From Marsupella aquatica (lineage: Eukaryota > Marchantiophyta): a DNA stretch of 64,000 nt. Location: assembly GCA_973895155.1 (NCBI GenBank), contig OZ316899.1:9486001-9550000 (forward strand). Reading direction: 5' to 3'. The notes under the pieces are model-generated. The model was not told where the DNA came from. It did not search any database and saw nothing but the letters and a program-made list of their open reading frames with translations. A program made the translations under genes and the position numbers. Shown in pieces: positions 11,484-21,100 of this stretch. Each line of letters starts with the position of its first letter. Within the stretch, counting starts at the first letter, position 1.

Positions 11484-13250
11484 GTGGCCTCTTCATCTCC
11501 AAAGGAAGACGTCACAGTTTTGATGGAGAGTCACAGCCCACGGCTTGTGGCCTCTTCAACTCCAACGGAAGACGTCACAACTTTGAAGGAGAGTCACAGC
11601 CCGCGGCTTGTGACCTCTTCAACTCCAAAGGAAGATGTCACAGCTTTGATGGAGAGTTGGGAACCACAGATTGGTCCTAAGTTGACCTGGAGGGAGAGAC
11701 GTTGCATGCATCAATTCTTGAAGAGTTATTGGAATTGTTTTGCATTTAGTATGAAGGATTTGGGGACATTGAAGGGTCCTGGTATTCAGATCGAATTGGC
11801 TAGTGATGCGCCAATCTTTCGACGACCGTATCGGTATAGTGACATGGAGAGGGCTTTGATCCAGAGTAGAACTCAGGATTTGTTGGAGGCTGGTTTGGTG
11901 GAGATCTCATACGGGGAGTATGCATCTGCCACAGTGATGCCAGCCAAGAAGGATGTGCATGGCAATTACACAGATAGGCGAATGTGTGGTGATTATCGAC
12001 CTATTAATCGTCAGACAAAATCTGATCGATATGCCATGCCAACACCGGAGGAGATCTTTGATGCTATGGGGCATGCAAAGATATTTAGTTCGTTGGACCT
12101 CAAGGCGGGGTACCATCAATTGCCAATTAGGCATTCAGATAGATCCAAGACAGCATTTTGGGGAATTGATTCTTATGGCAAAGATCGTTTGTATCAGTGG
12201 TTGTTCTTACCATTTGGGTTGAAGAATGCACCAGCTGAATTCCAAAGAGTTATGGATCAAATTCTTGCAGGTTTGGATTTTGTGAGATGTTACATTGATG
12301 ATATTTTGGTCTATTCTTCGACTGTGGAAGAACATCAAAGACACTTGCAGATTGTGCTGGAGAGATTGAGAGAACATGGATTGAAACTCCATCCTGGCAA
12401 ATGTAAGTTCTTCCAAGACAAAATTGAGTATTTGGGCCACACTATCTACCCAGGAGGATTGGGTGTGCAAGAGACTAAGGTGGAGGCCATTACACAAATT
12501 CCTCGTCCTACTGATGTGAGTAGAGTACATGCATTCTTGGGATTGGCGAGCTATTATAGACGGTATGTGAAAGGATTTAGCCAACTTGCTAAACCTTTAA
12601 CTATACTCACTAAGTTGGACCAGGAGTGGATTTGGGGTGACGACCAAGAGCATGCTTTCCAAGAATTGAAGGAAAGATTGGCGTCAACACCTATTTTGAG
12701 AAGACCCGTTTCGGGACGACCATTTCAACTACACACTGATTGGAGTGGAGTAGGACTTGGAGCAGTGCTGACTCAGAAGGATGATGAGGGGAATGAGTTT
12801 GTTGTGGCATATGCCAGTAGATCAAACAATTCAGCAGAGGCTAAGTATAGCTCGTATGAGGGAGAGTGTTTGGCAGCTGTGTGGGCTGTGGCACATTTCC
12901 GTTGCTATTTGTTTGGTAATCCGTTCACCTTGATCACTGATCACCAGCCCCTCAAGTGGTTAATGGAGTCTAACAAGCTTACAGGAAAGCTTGCAGCACG
13001 ATGGGCATTGTTGTTACAAGAGTATGATTTCCAGGTTGTACATAGGCCTGGTAAAGTGAACTTGGATGCGGATGGGTTGAGCCGTAATCCATGTACCAGT
13101 CAAGAGGATGAGACTGGAGCTCGATGGCATGATGAGTCGGATAAGGAGAGTGTGCCAGGATGGCATGCATCTGCCTTTCTTTGTTGGGTTCCAACATATA
13201 GTGGATCTATGGACTCTACTTCATTGGATGGGGTAGACGTTGAGTCTTAA
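11484..13250 (+). CDS. gypsy reverse transcriptase-RNase H (ORF2)
   Basis: The open frame begins at 11445; the first ATG is at 11523. The N-terminus has three copies of HSPRLVxSS(T/S)PxEDVTxLxES, encoded by the same hairpin core as the leader array. Reverse transcriptase follows with CGDYRPIN, FSSLDLKAGYHQ, FLPFGLKNAP and catalytic YIDDILVYS (about 12288). RNase H follows with LHTDWSGVGLG (about 12730) and TDHQPLKW (about 12937). The connection region ends HRPGKVNLDADGLSR. All catalytic Asp residues expected for RT and RNase H appear. It ends in TAA at 13248, immediately followed in phase by ORF3, whereas gypsy pol is usually continuous here. Confidence 0.92.
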   Translation: MASSSPKEDVTVLMESHSPRLVASSTPTEDVTTLKESHSPRLVTSSTPKEDVTALMESWEPQIGPKLTWRERRCMHQFLKSYWNCFAFSMKDLGTLKGPGIQIELASDAPIFRRPYRYSDMERALIQSRTQDLLEAGLVEISYGEYASATVMPAKKDVHGNYTDRRMCGDYRPINRQTKSDRYAMPTPEEIFDAMGHAKIFSSLDLKAGYHQLPIRHSDRSKTAFWGIDSYGKDRLYQWLFLPFGLKNAPAEFQRVMDQILAGLDFVRCYIDDILVYSSTVEEHQRHLQIVLERLREHGLKLHPGKCKFFQDKIEYLGHTIYPGGLGVQETKVEAITQIPRPTDVSRVHAFLGLASYYRRYVKGFSQLAKPLTILTKLDQEWIWGDDQEHAFQELKERLASTPILRRPVSGRPFQLHTDWSGVGLGAVLTQKDDEGNEFVVAYASRSNNSAEAKYSSYEGECLAAVWAVAHFRCYLFGNPFTLITDHQPLKWLMESNKLTGKLAARWALLLQEYDFQVVHRPGKVNLDADGLSRNPCTSQEDETGARWHDESDKESVPGWHASAFLCWVPTYSGSMDSTSLDGVDVES

Positions 13251-13253
13251 GAT

Positions 13254-14729
13254 ATGGATGTTGATGAGGTAGTTTTTGGGCAGCAAGATATTCATAACGA
13301 CAAAAGAGTGTTGGAATATTTGCGTGGTGGCTCCATTGTTGGCAATTGTGATGCTAAGGAGCGCGATAGGGTTCTACAACGAGCCAAGAGGTTTCGATGG
13401 GAAGGAAACCATCTTTTGAGGATACTACGTGATGGCAAGGTGTTGGTTGTACCAAAACCGTCACAACGAGTACGTTTGGTGCGACATGCGCACGAGGAGT
13501 TGGGTCACTTTGGTGTGAAACGCACATATAGCTTGTTGCAGACACAGTATTGGTGGCGTGGTATGCGCACTGAGGTCCAACAATTGATTGCTAAGTGGGT
13601 GGTATGTGATCGAGTGCGAGCATCGTTCAATGCTCCCACTCCCCAATTGCATCCGCTATCGATAATGGGTTTGGGATATCGATGGAGTTTGGACTTTGCT
13701 GGTCCATTACCTCTTACCCAACGTCATAATCGATATATTTTGGTTATGGTGGAGCACTTCTCCAAGTGGATTGAACTAGTGGCATTGCCAGATAAAGCTA
13801 GTGGAGGAGTGGCTATCACATTTTTGGATCGAGTACTCAGTCATTTTGGAGCACCAGCTGAGGTGTTGACTGATCAGGGTACGGAATTTTGTGGAGAGTT
13901 TGAGGGTTTGTGTGAGAAAGCTCTTATTGATCATCGTACTACTTCTCGTGATCATCTAGAGGCAGATGGATTGGCAGAGAGAGTTGTACAAACCGTGAAG
14001 AGAGGATTGCGTAAGTATGGCTTGCAGGTTGGTCATTTGGGAGATTGGGATCTCCAGCTACCTTGGTTAGCTATGGGCTACCGTTTTAGTCGACAAGCAT
14101 CACTTGCATCCTTCTCACCTTATTTCTTGCTCTATGGTAGAGAGCCAGATTTGCCAGCGGCTATTCGTCGTGATGTGGCAATTGTTGTGGATTTGGACGA
14201 TCCCGATGTTTTGGTCAAGGTGTGTTCAGAAAGGGCACGAGTTTTCGAGAGAGTCATGCCCATGGCCTTTGACAACCTTGCCATTGCCCAACATCGTGAT
14301 ACTTTGAGGTATGCCACTATTCGTGGAGGAGGTTATCGTGCGACGATTCGACGGTTTCATCCTGGTGATTTTGTTTATTTGCAGCAAACAGCACCCACGA
14401 CACTTGATGTGACCACAGGTCGGACAATCTTACGTGTGCGTGAAGTGTTATCTTCTGGTGTCCTAATGTTGGAAGGACGTGATGGTATGGTTTGGAAGGA
14501 TCATGTGCGCAATTGTGCACCATGTCATCTTTCAAACATTGACGGTACTGTAGATCCAAGTTTGGCTCATGTTCGTGCCGGCTTGAAGTGTATGTTGTGT
14601 GGATCTGCTCAAGGAGCAGCCACTATGTTGATTTGTGATAAGTGTTCTAGAGGATGGCACATGTCGTGTTTAACACCACCATTAGAGGAGATTCCTAGTG
14701 GATCATGGTTGTGTCCTCAATGTCGGTGA
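13254..14729 (+). CDS. gypsy integrase with C-terminal PHD finger (ORF3)
   Basis: 491 codons from ATG, one codon after the ORF2 stop and in phase. The N-terminal zinc-binding region reads HAHEELGHFGVKRT then KWVVCDRV: the first Cys of the HHCC set is Trp (TGG at 13596). The catalytic core shows D in RWSLDFAGP, D in LTDQGTEF and E in EADGLAERVVQ, the DDE triad. A GPY-like SH3 region follows (about 14350-14530). The last 47 residues (from about 14588) are a complete C4HC3 PHD finger: CMLC, CDKC, HMSC, CPQC. PHD fingers read histone H3 tails, so it could direct integration as chromodomains do in chromoviruses (inference). Confidence 0.9.
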   Translation: MDVDEVVFGQQDIHNDKRVLEYLRGGSIVGNCDAKERDRVLQRAKRFRWEGNHLLRILRDGKVLVVPKPSQRVRLVRHAHEELGHFGVKRTYSLLQTQYWWRGMRTEVQQLIAKWVVCDRVRASFNAPTPQLHPLSIMGLGYRWSLDFAGPLPLTQRHNRYILVMVEHFSKWIELVALPDKASGGVAITFLDRVLSHFGAPAEVLTDQGTEFCGEFEGLCEKALIDHRTTSRDHLEADGLAERVVQTVKRGLRKYGLQVGHLGDWDLQLPWLAMGYRFSRQASLASFSPYFLLYGREPDLPAAIRRDVAIVVDLDDPDVLVKVCSERARVFERVMPMAFDNLAIAQHRDTLRYATIRGGGYRATIRRFHPGDFVYLQQTAPTTLDVTTGRTILRVREVLSSGVLMLEGRDGMVWKDHVRNCAPCHLSNIDGTVDPSLAHVRAGLKCMLCGSAQGAATMLICDKCSRGWHMSCLTPPLEEIPSGSWLCPQCR

Positions 14730-14892
14730 AGCCGACTAGTTACCATTGGTGTTCTCATGGAAGGTATAGATTGCAGGAAGGTGATCGATGGGGCTCACTT
14801 GCACCCGGCCTCCTGATCTCCACACTTAAAAAGGTGTATATCAACCTTGTAGAACTTATGGCTAGCTAGAGTTAGGGGACCTCACTCCCAGC

Positions 14893-14903
14893 TAGGGGGG
14901 CGA
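14893..14903 (+). other. polypurine tract of the DNMT gypsy
   Basis: CTAGGGGGGCGA directly precedes TTGTGAG, the start of segment A. A polypurine tract primes plus-strand synthesis at the start of U3, which makes A the beginning of the LTR. Confidence 0.65.
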
Positions 14904-15372
14904 TTGTGAGTTTTGGACATGTGTGGATAGGAGTTCCACTTGTACTCCATTCTCTTATGTTTGTAATGTTGATTGTGACTATGCTTAGATATGTGTGACA
15001 AGCGATGTATGTTGTGTAGCGATGTTTATGCGCACGACAGCTGTCACACCATTATGAGTGGTAGTATAGGATATCGGACTATGTAGGTTTGAGGCTTTCA
15101 TATATGTGTTATCTAAGTGGTTTAGGGTTAGTGTATGTTTGTGAGGGATAGTTATATATCTCTTTGTGTTGGCTCAAAGGTCTCATCTTTTGATGTTGAG
15201 CCTTTCGAGCACAAACTCTAGCGGCTATGGTGTGGCTGTCTAGGTTGTGTGTACGTAACGTGGATTCCTTGAGGCGCAAGGTGCGTTTGGCTTGACATAA
15301 GTGTGTGATCGCGTCAGACAAGATTGTGTGTTTGATTGGCATCAATCGTTGTTCGATTATTCTTGAAGATTA
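14904..15372 (+). repeat. LTR segments A (14904-15039) and B (15042-15372)
   Basis: A is 136 bp from TTGTGAG to ACGACA. B is 331 bp from TGTCACACC to GATTA and matches the 5' copy. They are separated by GC, so the junction is the 10-bp palindrome GACAGCTGTC. Together, after the polypurine tract, they look like one 469-bp LTR. Confidence 0.75.
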
Positions 15373-15506
15373 TTGTGAGTTTTGGACATGTGTGGATAGG
15401 AGTTCCACTTGTACTCCATTCTCTTATGTTTGTAATGTTGATTGTGACTATGCTTAGATATGTGACAAGCGATGTATGTTGTGTAGCGATGTTTATGCGC
15501 ACGACA
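15373..15506 (+). repeat. second copy of LTR segment A at the 3' boundary
   Basis: 134 bp matching 14904-15039 except for a 2-bp indel. It ends ACGACA directly before CTCT. B joins A here as GATTA|TTGTGAG. Confidence 0.85.
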
Positions 15507-15762
15507 CTCTCCCTCCAATGCCAACAGAGACCACAGGTCCGCAAACAAAAGTCAGGCTATCATTTCCTCTGCACTTTAAGGTCAAAACAGATTCAATCGT
15601 GGTTGATGGCACTTCATTATTAAGTGGGGTTTTTGAGAACTCAAGCCCCCATCAAAAGCGTGGGGATCTCTCATCTAGTAAGAATCCGTCCAGGCAGTGG
15701 GTCGGTGCAATCGCGGGTTTGAAAACAACAAGATCGCTCCCTGCATCATAAACGTCATCCAT
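15507..15762 (-). pseudogene. N-terminal part of the ParB/MTase-like gene, beyond the gypsy insert
   Basis: Minus-strand frame in phase with 5993-4545 once the gypsy is removed. The likely start is the ATG at 15762 (MDDVYDAGSD). A TGA interrupts it at 15652. The sequence TIESVLTLKCRGND...VCGPVVSVGIGG has no family I recognise. Upstream is repeat-filled sequence that may be an intron. Confidence 0.5.
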
Positions 15763-17068
15763 GTTAGACTTAAAACCTTTAAAACATTCGAATAACTCTT
15801 GTTGGATTAGGATGGTCCTAGTCCAACTTGAGATGGTTTTAGACTTGCTCCTACAATCGGGATTCAATCTCCTAGATGGATTAGGATCATCCGAGTCCAA
15901 CTTTGGATTGGGATCATCCAAGTCCAACTTTGGATTGGGATGGTCCGAGTCCAAGTTTGGATTTGGATGGTCCGAGTCCAAGTTTGGATTGGGATGGTCC
16001 GAGTCCAAGTTTGGATTGGGATGGTCCGAGTCCAAGTTTGGATTGGGATGGTCCCAGTCCTCTAAGACTTAGGGAGGATAGGTGATGGATACTTACTAGG
16101 GATTCGTGATTGAAATTGTCTGGAGTCTTTGAGTGCCAGTTCCACATTGTCGCTCATAGAGGAGAGGTCAAACTCCTCCGTTTCTTCCACGTAGGACATT
16201 ACAAGGACGCAATTCGCTTCCATCTTTCTAACACATGGCAGTGTGACACGTGGCGTCTTAGCAGGCATCCGATCTAGGGCAATAAAAAATAATGGAGGTG
16301 GAAGGCGGAAGACGGAGGCAAGCGGAGGCGGGGAGGCGGAGAGAGAATGGAGAGCGGAGAGAGCGGAGAGCAGAGAGCAAGGAGAGCGAGAGGAGAGCGA
16401 GAGAGTGAGGAGGAGAGCGAGAGAGCAAGGAGTGAGAGAATGAGAATGAGGTCCTGGCTAGACCTCTCCGTCCCTTTACCCCCTCCTGCCTCACCCTGGC
16501 CTGTGTATGGCCGGTTGCCTCCTTCTACTGCGTACGGCCTGCTCCTGCATACGGCCCGTTGCCCTCACCTTGCATACGGCCTCCTTCCTTGATGTCCTGC
16601 CTACCTAACAGCCTTCCATGGTAGTCCCCGCGCAATTAGGCTCGTGAAGATAAGGTGTGTCCGCAAGCTAAGGTGAACGTGTACTCAACCCTTATCTTCA
16701 CGCGATTTCCGGTTGAGCCGACTCGAGCGAAGGGTATAATTTGGGAGACGCCCACTTCGGAGCTCATTCTTGTTCTAGTTTCCCAAATCTAAGCTCCATG
16801 TAATCCGGAGTGGAGTTTCTCTTAAAGTGTTATGTATTGAGCCACTTACCTTCATTGGGTCAGCTTAGCCAGCTTCTTGACTTTTGGAGTCCTCTCAGTT
16901 TATCTTTTACAGACATGTGTGGTTTAGGGTTCAGTTTGTTTTTTACTCCCAAGATTTAGTGGCATATAGCTTGTATTTCAAGGTTCTGGGAAGTTTTTAC
17001 CATTATTCAAACAACAATGTATACCCCTTGGATGTGATATTCATCTTCTACCAGATCTTAATACTAAG
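15763..17068. other. leader region between the divergent genes of TIR element copy A
   Basis: Holds a 27-bp tandem array (15790-16065), a purine-rich block of GGAGAGC/GGCGGAGG-type repeats (about 16290-16440) and an AT-rich stretch. A strong 5' splice site (CTAAG|GTGAGT) closes the segment at 17068/17069, so 16884-17068 or nearby sequence may be a 5' exon of the plus-strand transposase gene. A bidirectional promoter is likely here by position only. Confidence 0.4.
15790..16065. repeat. 27-bp tandem array (TGGTCCGAGTCCAA type), first block
   Basis: About ten units of 27 bp alternating GGATTGGGATGGTCC and GAGTCCAAGTTT. The unit is a multiple of three, so it reads open on both strands as 9-residue repeats (GLGWSESKF; DSDHPNPNL). 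Those frames are not evidence of protein. Confidence 0.85.
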
Positions 17069-17256
17069 GTGAGTATAAGGTTAATGCATTCAAATATAAG
17101 GTTCCATTATTTCATGAAACTGTATGTAGACATTAGGGTCCGCCTTAAGACCACGCAAACTTTAGGCTACACCATATCTAGGGAGATCCGTAAAATACGG
17201 GGTCTTCCTAAATTTGGATTTTTTTTAGCTTAAGATGTTTGAAGTTTATCTCCCAT

Positions 17257-18130
17257 TACATCATGGGTTGGTCTAGGATGGTCCTAGTCCAAGTTTGGAT
17301 TAGGATCATCCGAGTCCAACTTTGCATTGGGATCATCTGAGTCCAACTTTGGATTGGGATCATACGAGTCCAAGTTTGAACTTGGATGGTCCAAGTCCTA
17401 GTTTGGATTGGGATGGTCCGAGTCCAACTTTGGATTAGGATGGTCTGAGTCCAACTTTGGATTAGGATGGTCCGAGTCCAACTTTGGATTGGGATCATCC
17501 GAGTCCAAGTTTGAACTTGGATGGTCCGAGTCCAACTTTGGATTAGGATGGTCCGAGTCCAAATTTGGATTGGGATGGCCGAGTCCTAGTTTGGATTGGG
17601 ATGGTCCGAGTCCAACTTTGGATTGGGATGGTCCGAGTCCAAGTTTGGACTTGGACGGTCCAAGTCCAAGTTTGGATTGGGACCATCCCAATCCAAAGTT
17701 GGACTCGGATGGTCCAAGTCCTAGTTTGGATTGGGATGGTCCGAGTCCAACCTTGGACTGGGATGGTCCCAGTCCAAATCCAGAATCGGAGGATCGTAGT
17801 CCAAATCCAGACTCAAAGGATTGCAGTCCAAATCCAGACTTGGATGGTCCCGGTCCAAATCCGGACTCGGATGGTCCCAGTCCAAATCCAGAATTGGAGG
17901 ATTGTAGTCCAAATCCAGACTCGGAGGATTGCAGTCCAAATCCAAACTTGGATGGTCCCGGTCCAAATCCGGACTCGGATGGTCCCAGGCCAAATCCAGA
18001 ATTGGAGGATCGTAGTCAAAATCCAGACTCGGAGAATTGCAATCCTAATCCAGACTTGGATGGTCCCAGTCCAAATCCGGACTCGGATGGTCCTAGTCCA
18101 AATCCAAAATTGGAGGATAGTAGTCTGAAT
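17257..18130. repeat. 27-bp tandem array, long block in intron
   Basis: About 30 diverged units of the same family as 15790-16065 and the 4110-4500 array. It lies between a 5' splice site at 17069 (GTGAGT) and a pyrimidine-rich 3' splice site at 18177 (TTTTTTTCAGTGTGCAG), so it sits in an intron of about 1.1 kb. Long open frames here on both strands are repeat artefacts. Confidence 0.85.
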
Positions 18131-18177
18131 CAAAATTTGCATGAGTTTGGTTTTAATCCATTTTTTTCAGTGTGCAG

Positions 18178-21100
18178 GATAATAGGAAAAGGATGTCTCA
18201 AAGGTTTTCTAGGGGCGATTATGTTACCTTGACAATTGATGGTTACGACGTTGGAAATGGGACAGTTCAAAAGACAGATCCGCGAGAGAGTGTTCAAAAT
18301 ATTGTGTTGGGAGAGAATCAAATTGGGGTTCTCATTGAGAAGGCCTTTGGTGAGACTAGGAAGCTCCCTTTTCCAATGCCTAGGGCAGAAAATCTTCATG
18401 ATGCCATTGACTCATGTGTCATTTGGGATATGTCATGTGCATATCGATCTGCGGATAAGATTACTCAAAAATGCATCAATATTGGTAGTTGTTCAACTTG
18501 AAAAGATAACAACATCCATAATTTTGCAAATGTAGAGGAGGATGCTTCGACCACCCTAAGGCCAGGCGATGAGGTTGAAATGTTTATCTCTGGCCATTGT
18601 GTGGCCTTTGGAGTTGTTTTCAAGACCGATCCAATGGAGAGATGTCATAACATATTACTCGGTGAGTCTCGGGTTAGTGTAAAAGTCACAGATGTGATTC
18701 ATGGTAGTAAGACTTTACCTTACGCACATGATGGAGCTGCAACAATTGAAGAGGCAAAGGGCTCCTGGGTTCTATGGGATGTGGTTGACGTCCACAATAA
18801 AGTATGGAATGTTGATATTGATGGGAGCAACAAATCTTCCTCTAAGAAGCAGAAGGACAAGGCAAATTTTGTTTCACAGTCTTGTTCGGCAAACACCACG
18901 GACACTAAGTGTGACTATTTTCATCGGGCAAACTGGATGTCAGAGTCGGTTGAACTCTACACTGGTTTGGATCAAACCAAAATGGTTGCCATTGGAACGA
19001 TCACTGTCCCTCAAGTGACAGCAGCAGTTGATGATGAAATTCTTGGTGATGACCATGTTGGGATTGTTGTGAAAGATGTCGTGGCAGCACAATACTTTCC
19101 CAACATCCACAAGGGAGTAGTGAGTTTGATTCGATGGCGGATTGATTCAACAAAACTAGTTGCAAATGGAAAAATTTTGTCAAACATTTTGGTGGAAGGT
19201 TCTGAGAGGATGGACTCAATGGATAGGGATGAACTCAATGCGGATGTAAGTGATAGAGGAGTACTGTGTTCAAGGCCGTACAATTTTAACAAGAGGAATC
19301 AAGTAGATCCGAATGAAAAGAAGAGGAGGTTGTTGGAAACCAAGGCAATTTCAAAAACAACAGAGGCGTCAATTGATGACGTGAAAAGAGAAAATTGTTG
19401 CAAGCAAAAATGTTGTCTCATTATGCCAAGGGAAAACATCGAAGATATTAGGATGGAATTTCATGGGATGTCAAGCGAGTCAAAAATGTCACACATTTTC
19501 AACCTCTTTCACTATAGAGAGGATGATGTTCGTGATAAGGGACACCATGTTCTTAAGGGTATGGTCGTATGCAGACATGCATTTGCAATTATCCACGGTT
19601 TTAGCCACACCAAATATTATGATTACAAAAGGAGATACGTGGAGGGTTGCAAAATTGGGTTCCATGGCAATACGGGCTTGATGAAAACAAGGGCAAATAC
19701 CTTGCATGCACGAGCTCTGTTGGAGGCTTTTTTGACTTGAAATGCAGAGCCCATGCCTCATATGCCTTATGGAGGGGCACATGGGACAGACTCTACTGAG
19801 TACCGTCTTCTGGCGTGTTACAAGAAGCTAGAGATTCTGGAAGATGTGAGAACAAAGATGAAGGAAAAAGGGCTTCCTCCTGTCATAGAGAATACTCTCT
19901 ACAAGATCTGGAGCAACTCATTTGCAAACTTCAGTTTTCATAAAGATGGTGCATTTGCCAAGTGTACTCTTTGTTGTGAATACAAAGACAGTTTGATGCG
20001 AGAAAGAAGGAAAAAAGAACGTGCTGAAATTGAAGAAAAGCGAGCGCAACATCTTCGTGAGCAAATGTCACGTAGATATGTTTACTACGCTCATCGAGTG
20101 ATGGCCAAACAACACCCAGGAGAATATCTTTGCGTTATTCACGACAAGATGGATCAAGCAAAGACATGGATTCCAAAAATGGTTAGTACTCCTAAATCTC
20201 TTTTGGGTCATGGAATGTCGCTACCTATTGCTCTCACAGGGATGTTGACCCACGGGAGGGATCCAGGAGAGTATGCACACTTTAGTGTCACTGGCCTTTG
20301 GCCAGGAGATGCCGATTTCACAGTTACATCCTTGGCTAAGTGTCTTCGAGACCTTGAAGAGTACAATGGAGACAAGACAGGTGACATGTTGGATGGCCTT
20401 CATTGGGAACCTCACAGACCTTTCTTTGAAGCCCTACTTGACTTTGAAGCATTTTTGACGGGTTATTTGGAACCAAAGAATATACCGGTGAATACCTATT
20501 GGTTCTGAAGATGGAGCTGAGAGTCAGACTGAGACCGTCCCAAACCAACAAGATGAGGATGAAGGAGAAGACATGCAAGGAGAGCAAGGCAGTCCATCGT
20601 TCAAGCCCTTGCCAAGGCACCTAACATTGCAGATGGATAATTCAGCAAAGGACAACAAAAACCAGATTGTCATGGCATTTTGTAGCGAGCTTGTGAGTAG
20701 AGGAGTATTTGAAATTGTTCAAATGTCTTTTCTAATGGTTGGTCATACGCACGAAGATGTTGATGCACTCTTTTCAAAGGTATCATATCAAGTTCAACAC
20801 AAAGAAGTTGCAACCCTCCTTGCTCTTATGGCAGAGGTATGGGAATGCGAGAGCATTCATCCAGTTCCCAGATTGATACAAGAAGTTGCATCTTACAAAG
20901 AATATCTTCAAACTTTCAAGGTGAAAGATATTCAAGGTCACTCAAAACCTGTATCATTTCTTTTCTCTATGAGAGATAATGTACCAATATTTCAGTATAA
21001 GTCCCATGTAAAGCAAGCTTGGGCTCCAGTTGGTGGAAGGTGCATTTGGGCAACAGATCTGACAACAAATTCTCTTCTTTTACCTAGTGGAGAGCCCTTA

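Larger units (their letters stand above)
5994..15506 (+). mobile_element. Ty3/gypsy retrotransposon with DNA cytosine methyltransferase and PHD finger
   Basis: The flanks are CTCT at 5990-5993 and 15507-15510. Removing the element and one CTCT restores an uninterrupted minus-strand frame of the host gene (SVGIGGRGMNTV), so the boundaries are exact. The order is segment B, leader with tandem repeats, gag-protease-C5 methyltransferase, RT-RNase H, integrase-PHD, polypurine tract, segments A-B-A. The two B copies (331 bp each) differ at only about two positions by eye, and the A copies by a 2-bp indel, so the insertion is recent. Only three stops interrupt 7 kb of coding, all in one frame. The integrase-after-RT/RNase H order makes it gypsy. 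Confidence 0.9.

Noticed and set aside
15652-16147. Long open frames rich in DSDHPNPNL or GLGWSESKF on both strands
   Set aside because: They come from a 27-bp tandem repeat (a multiple of three) lying in probable intron or leader; open on both strands with no other coding signal.
16243-16494. Arg/Glu-rich and Ser/Leu-rich frames in the purine block
   Set aside because: Caused by GGAGAGC-type simple repeats; no conserved domain.
17256-18232. Repeat proteins of up to 274 codons (SPNPDSDGP type)
   Set aside because: Same 27-bp array, bounded by splice-like sites; low-complexity artefact.
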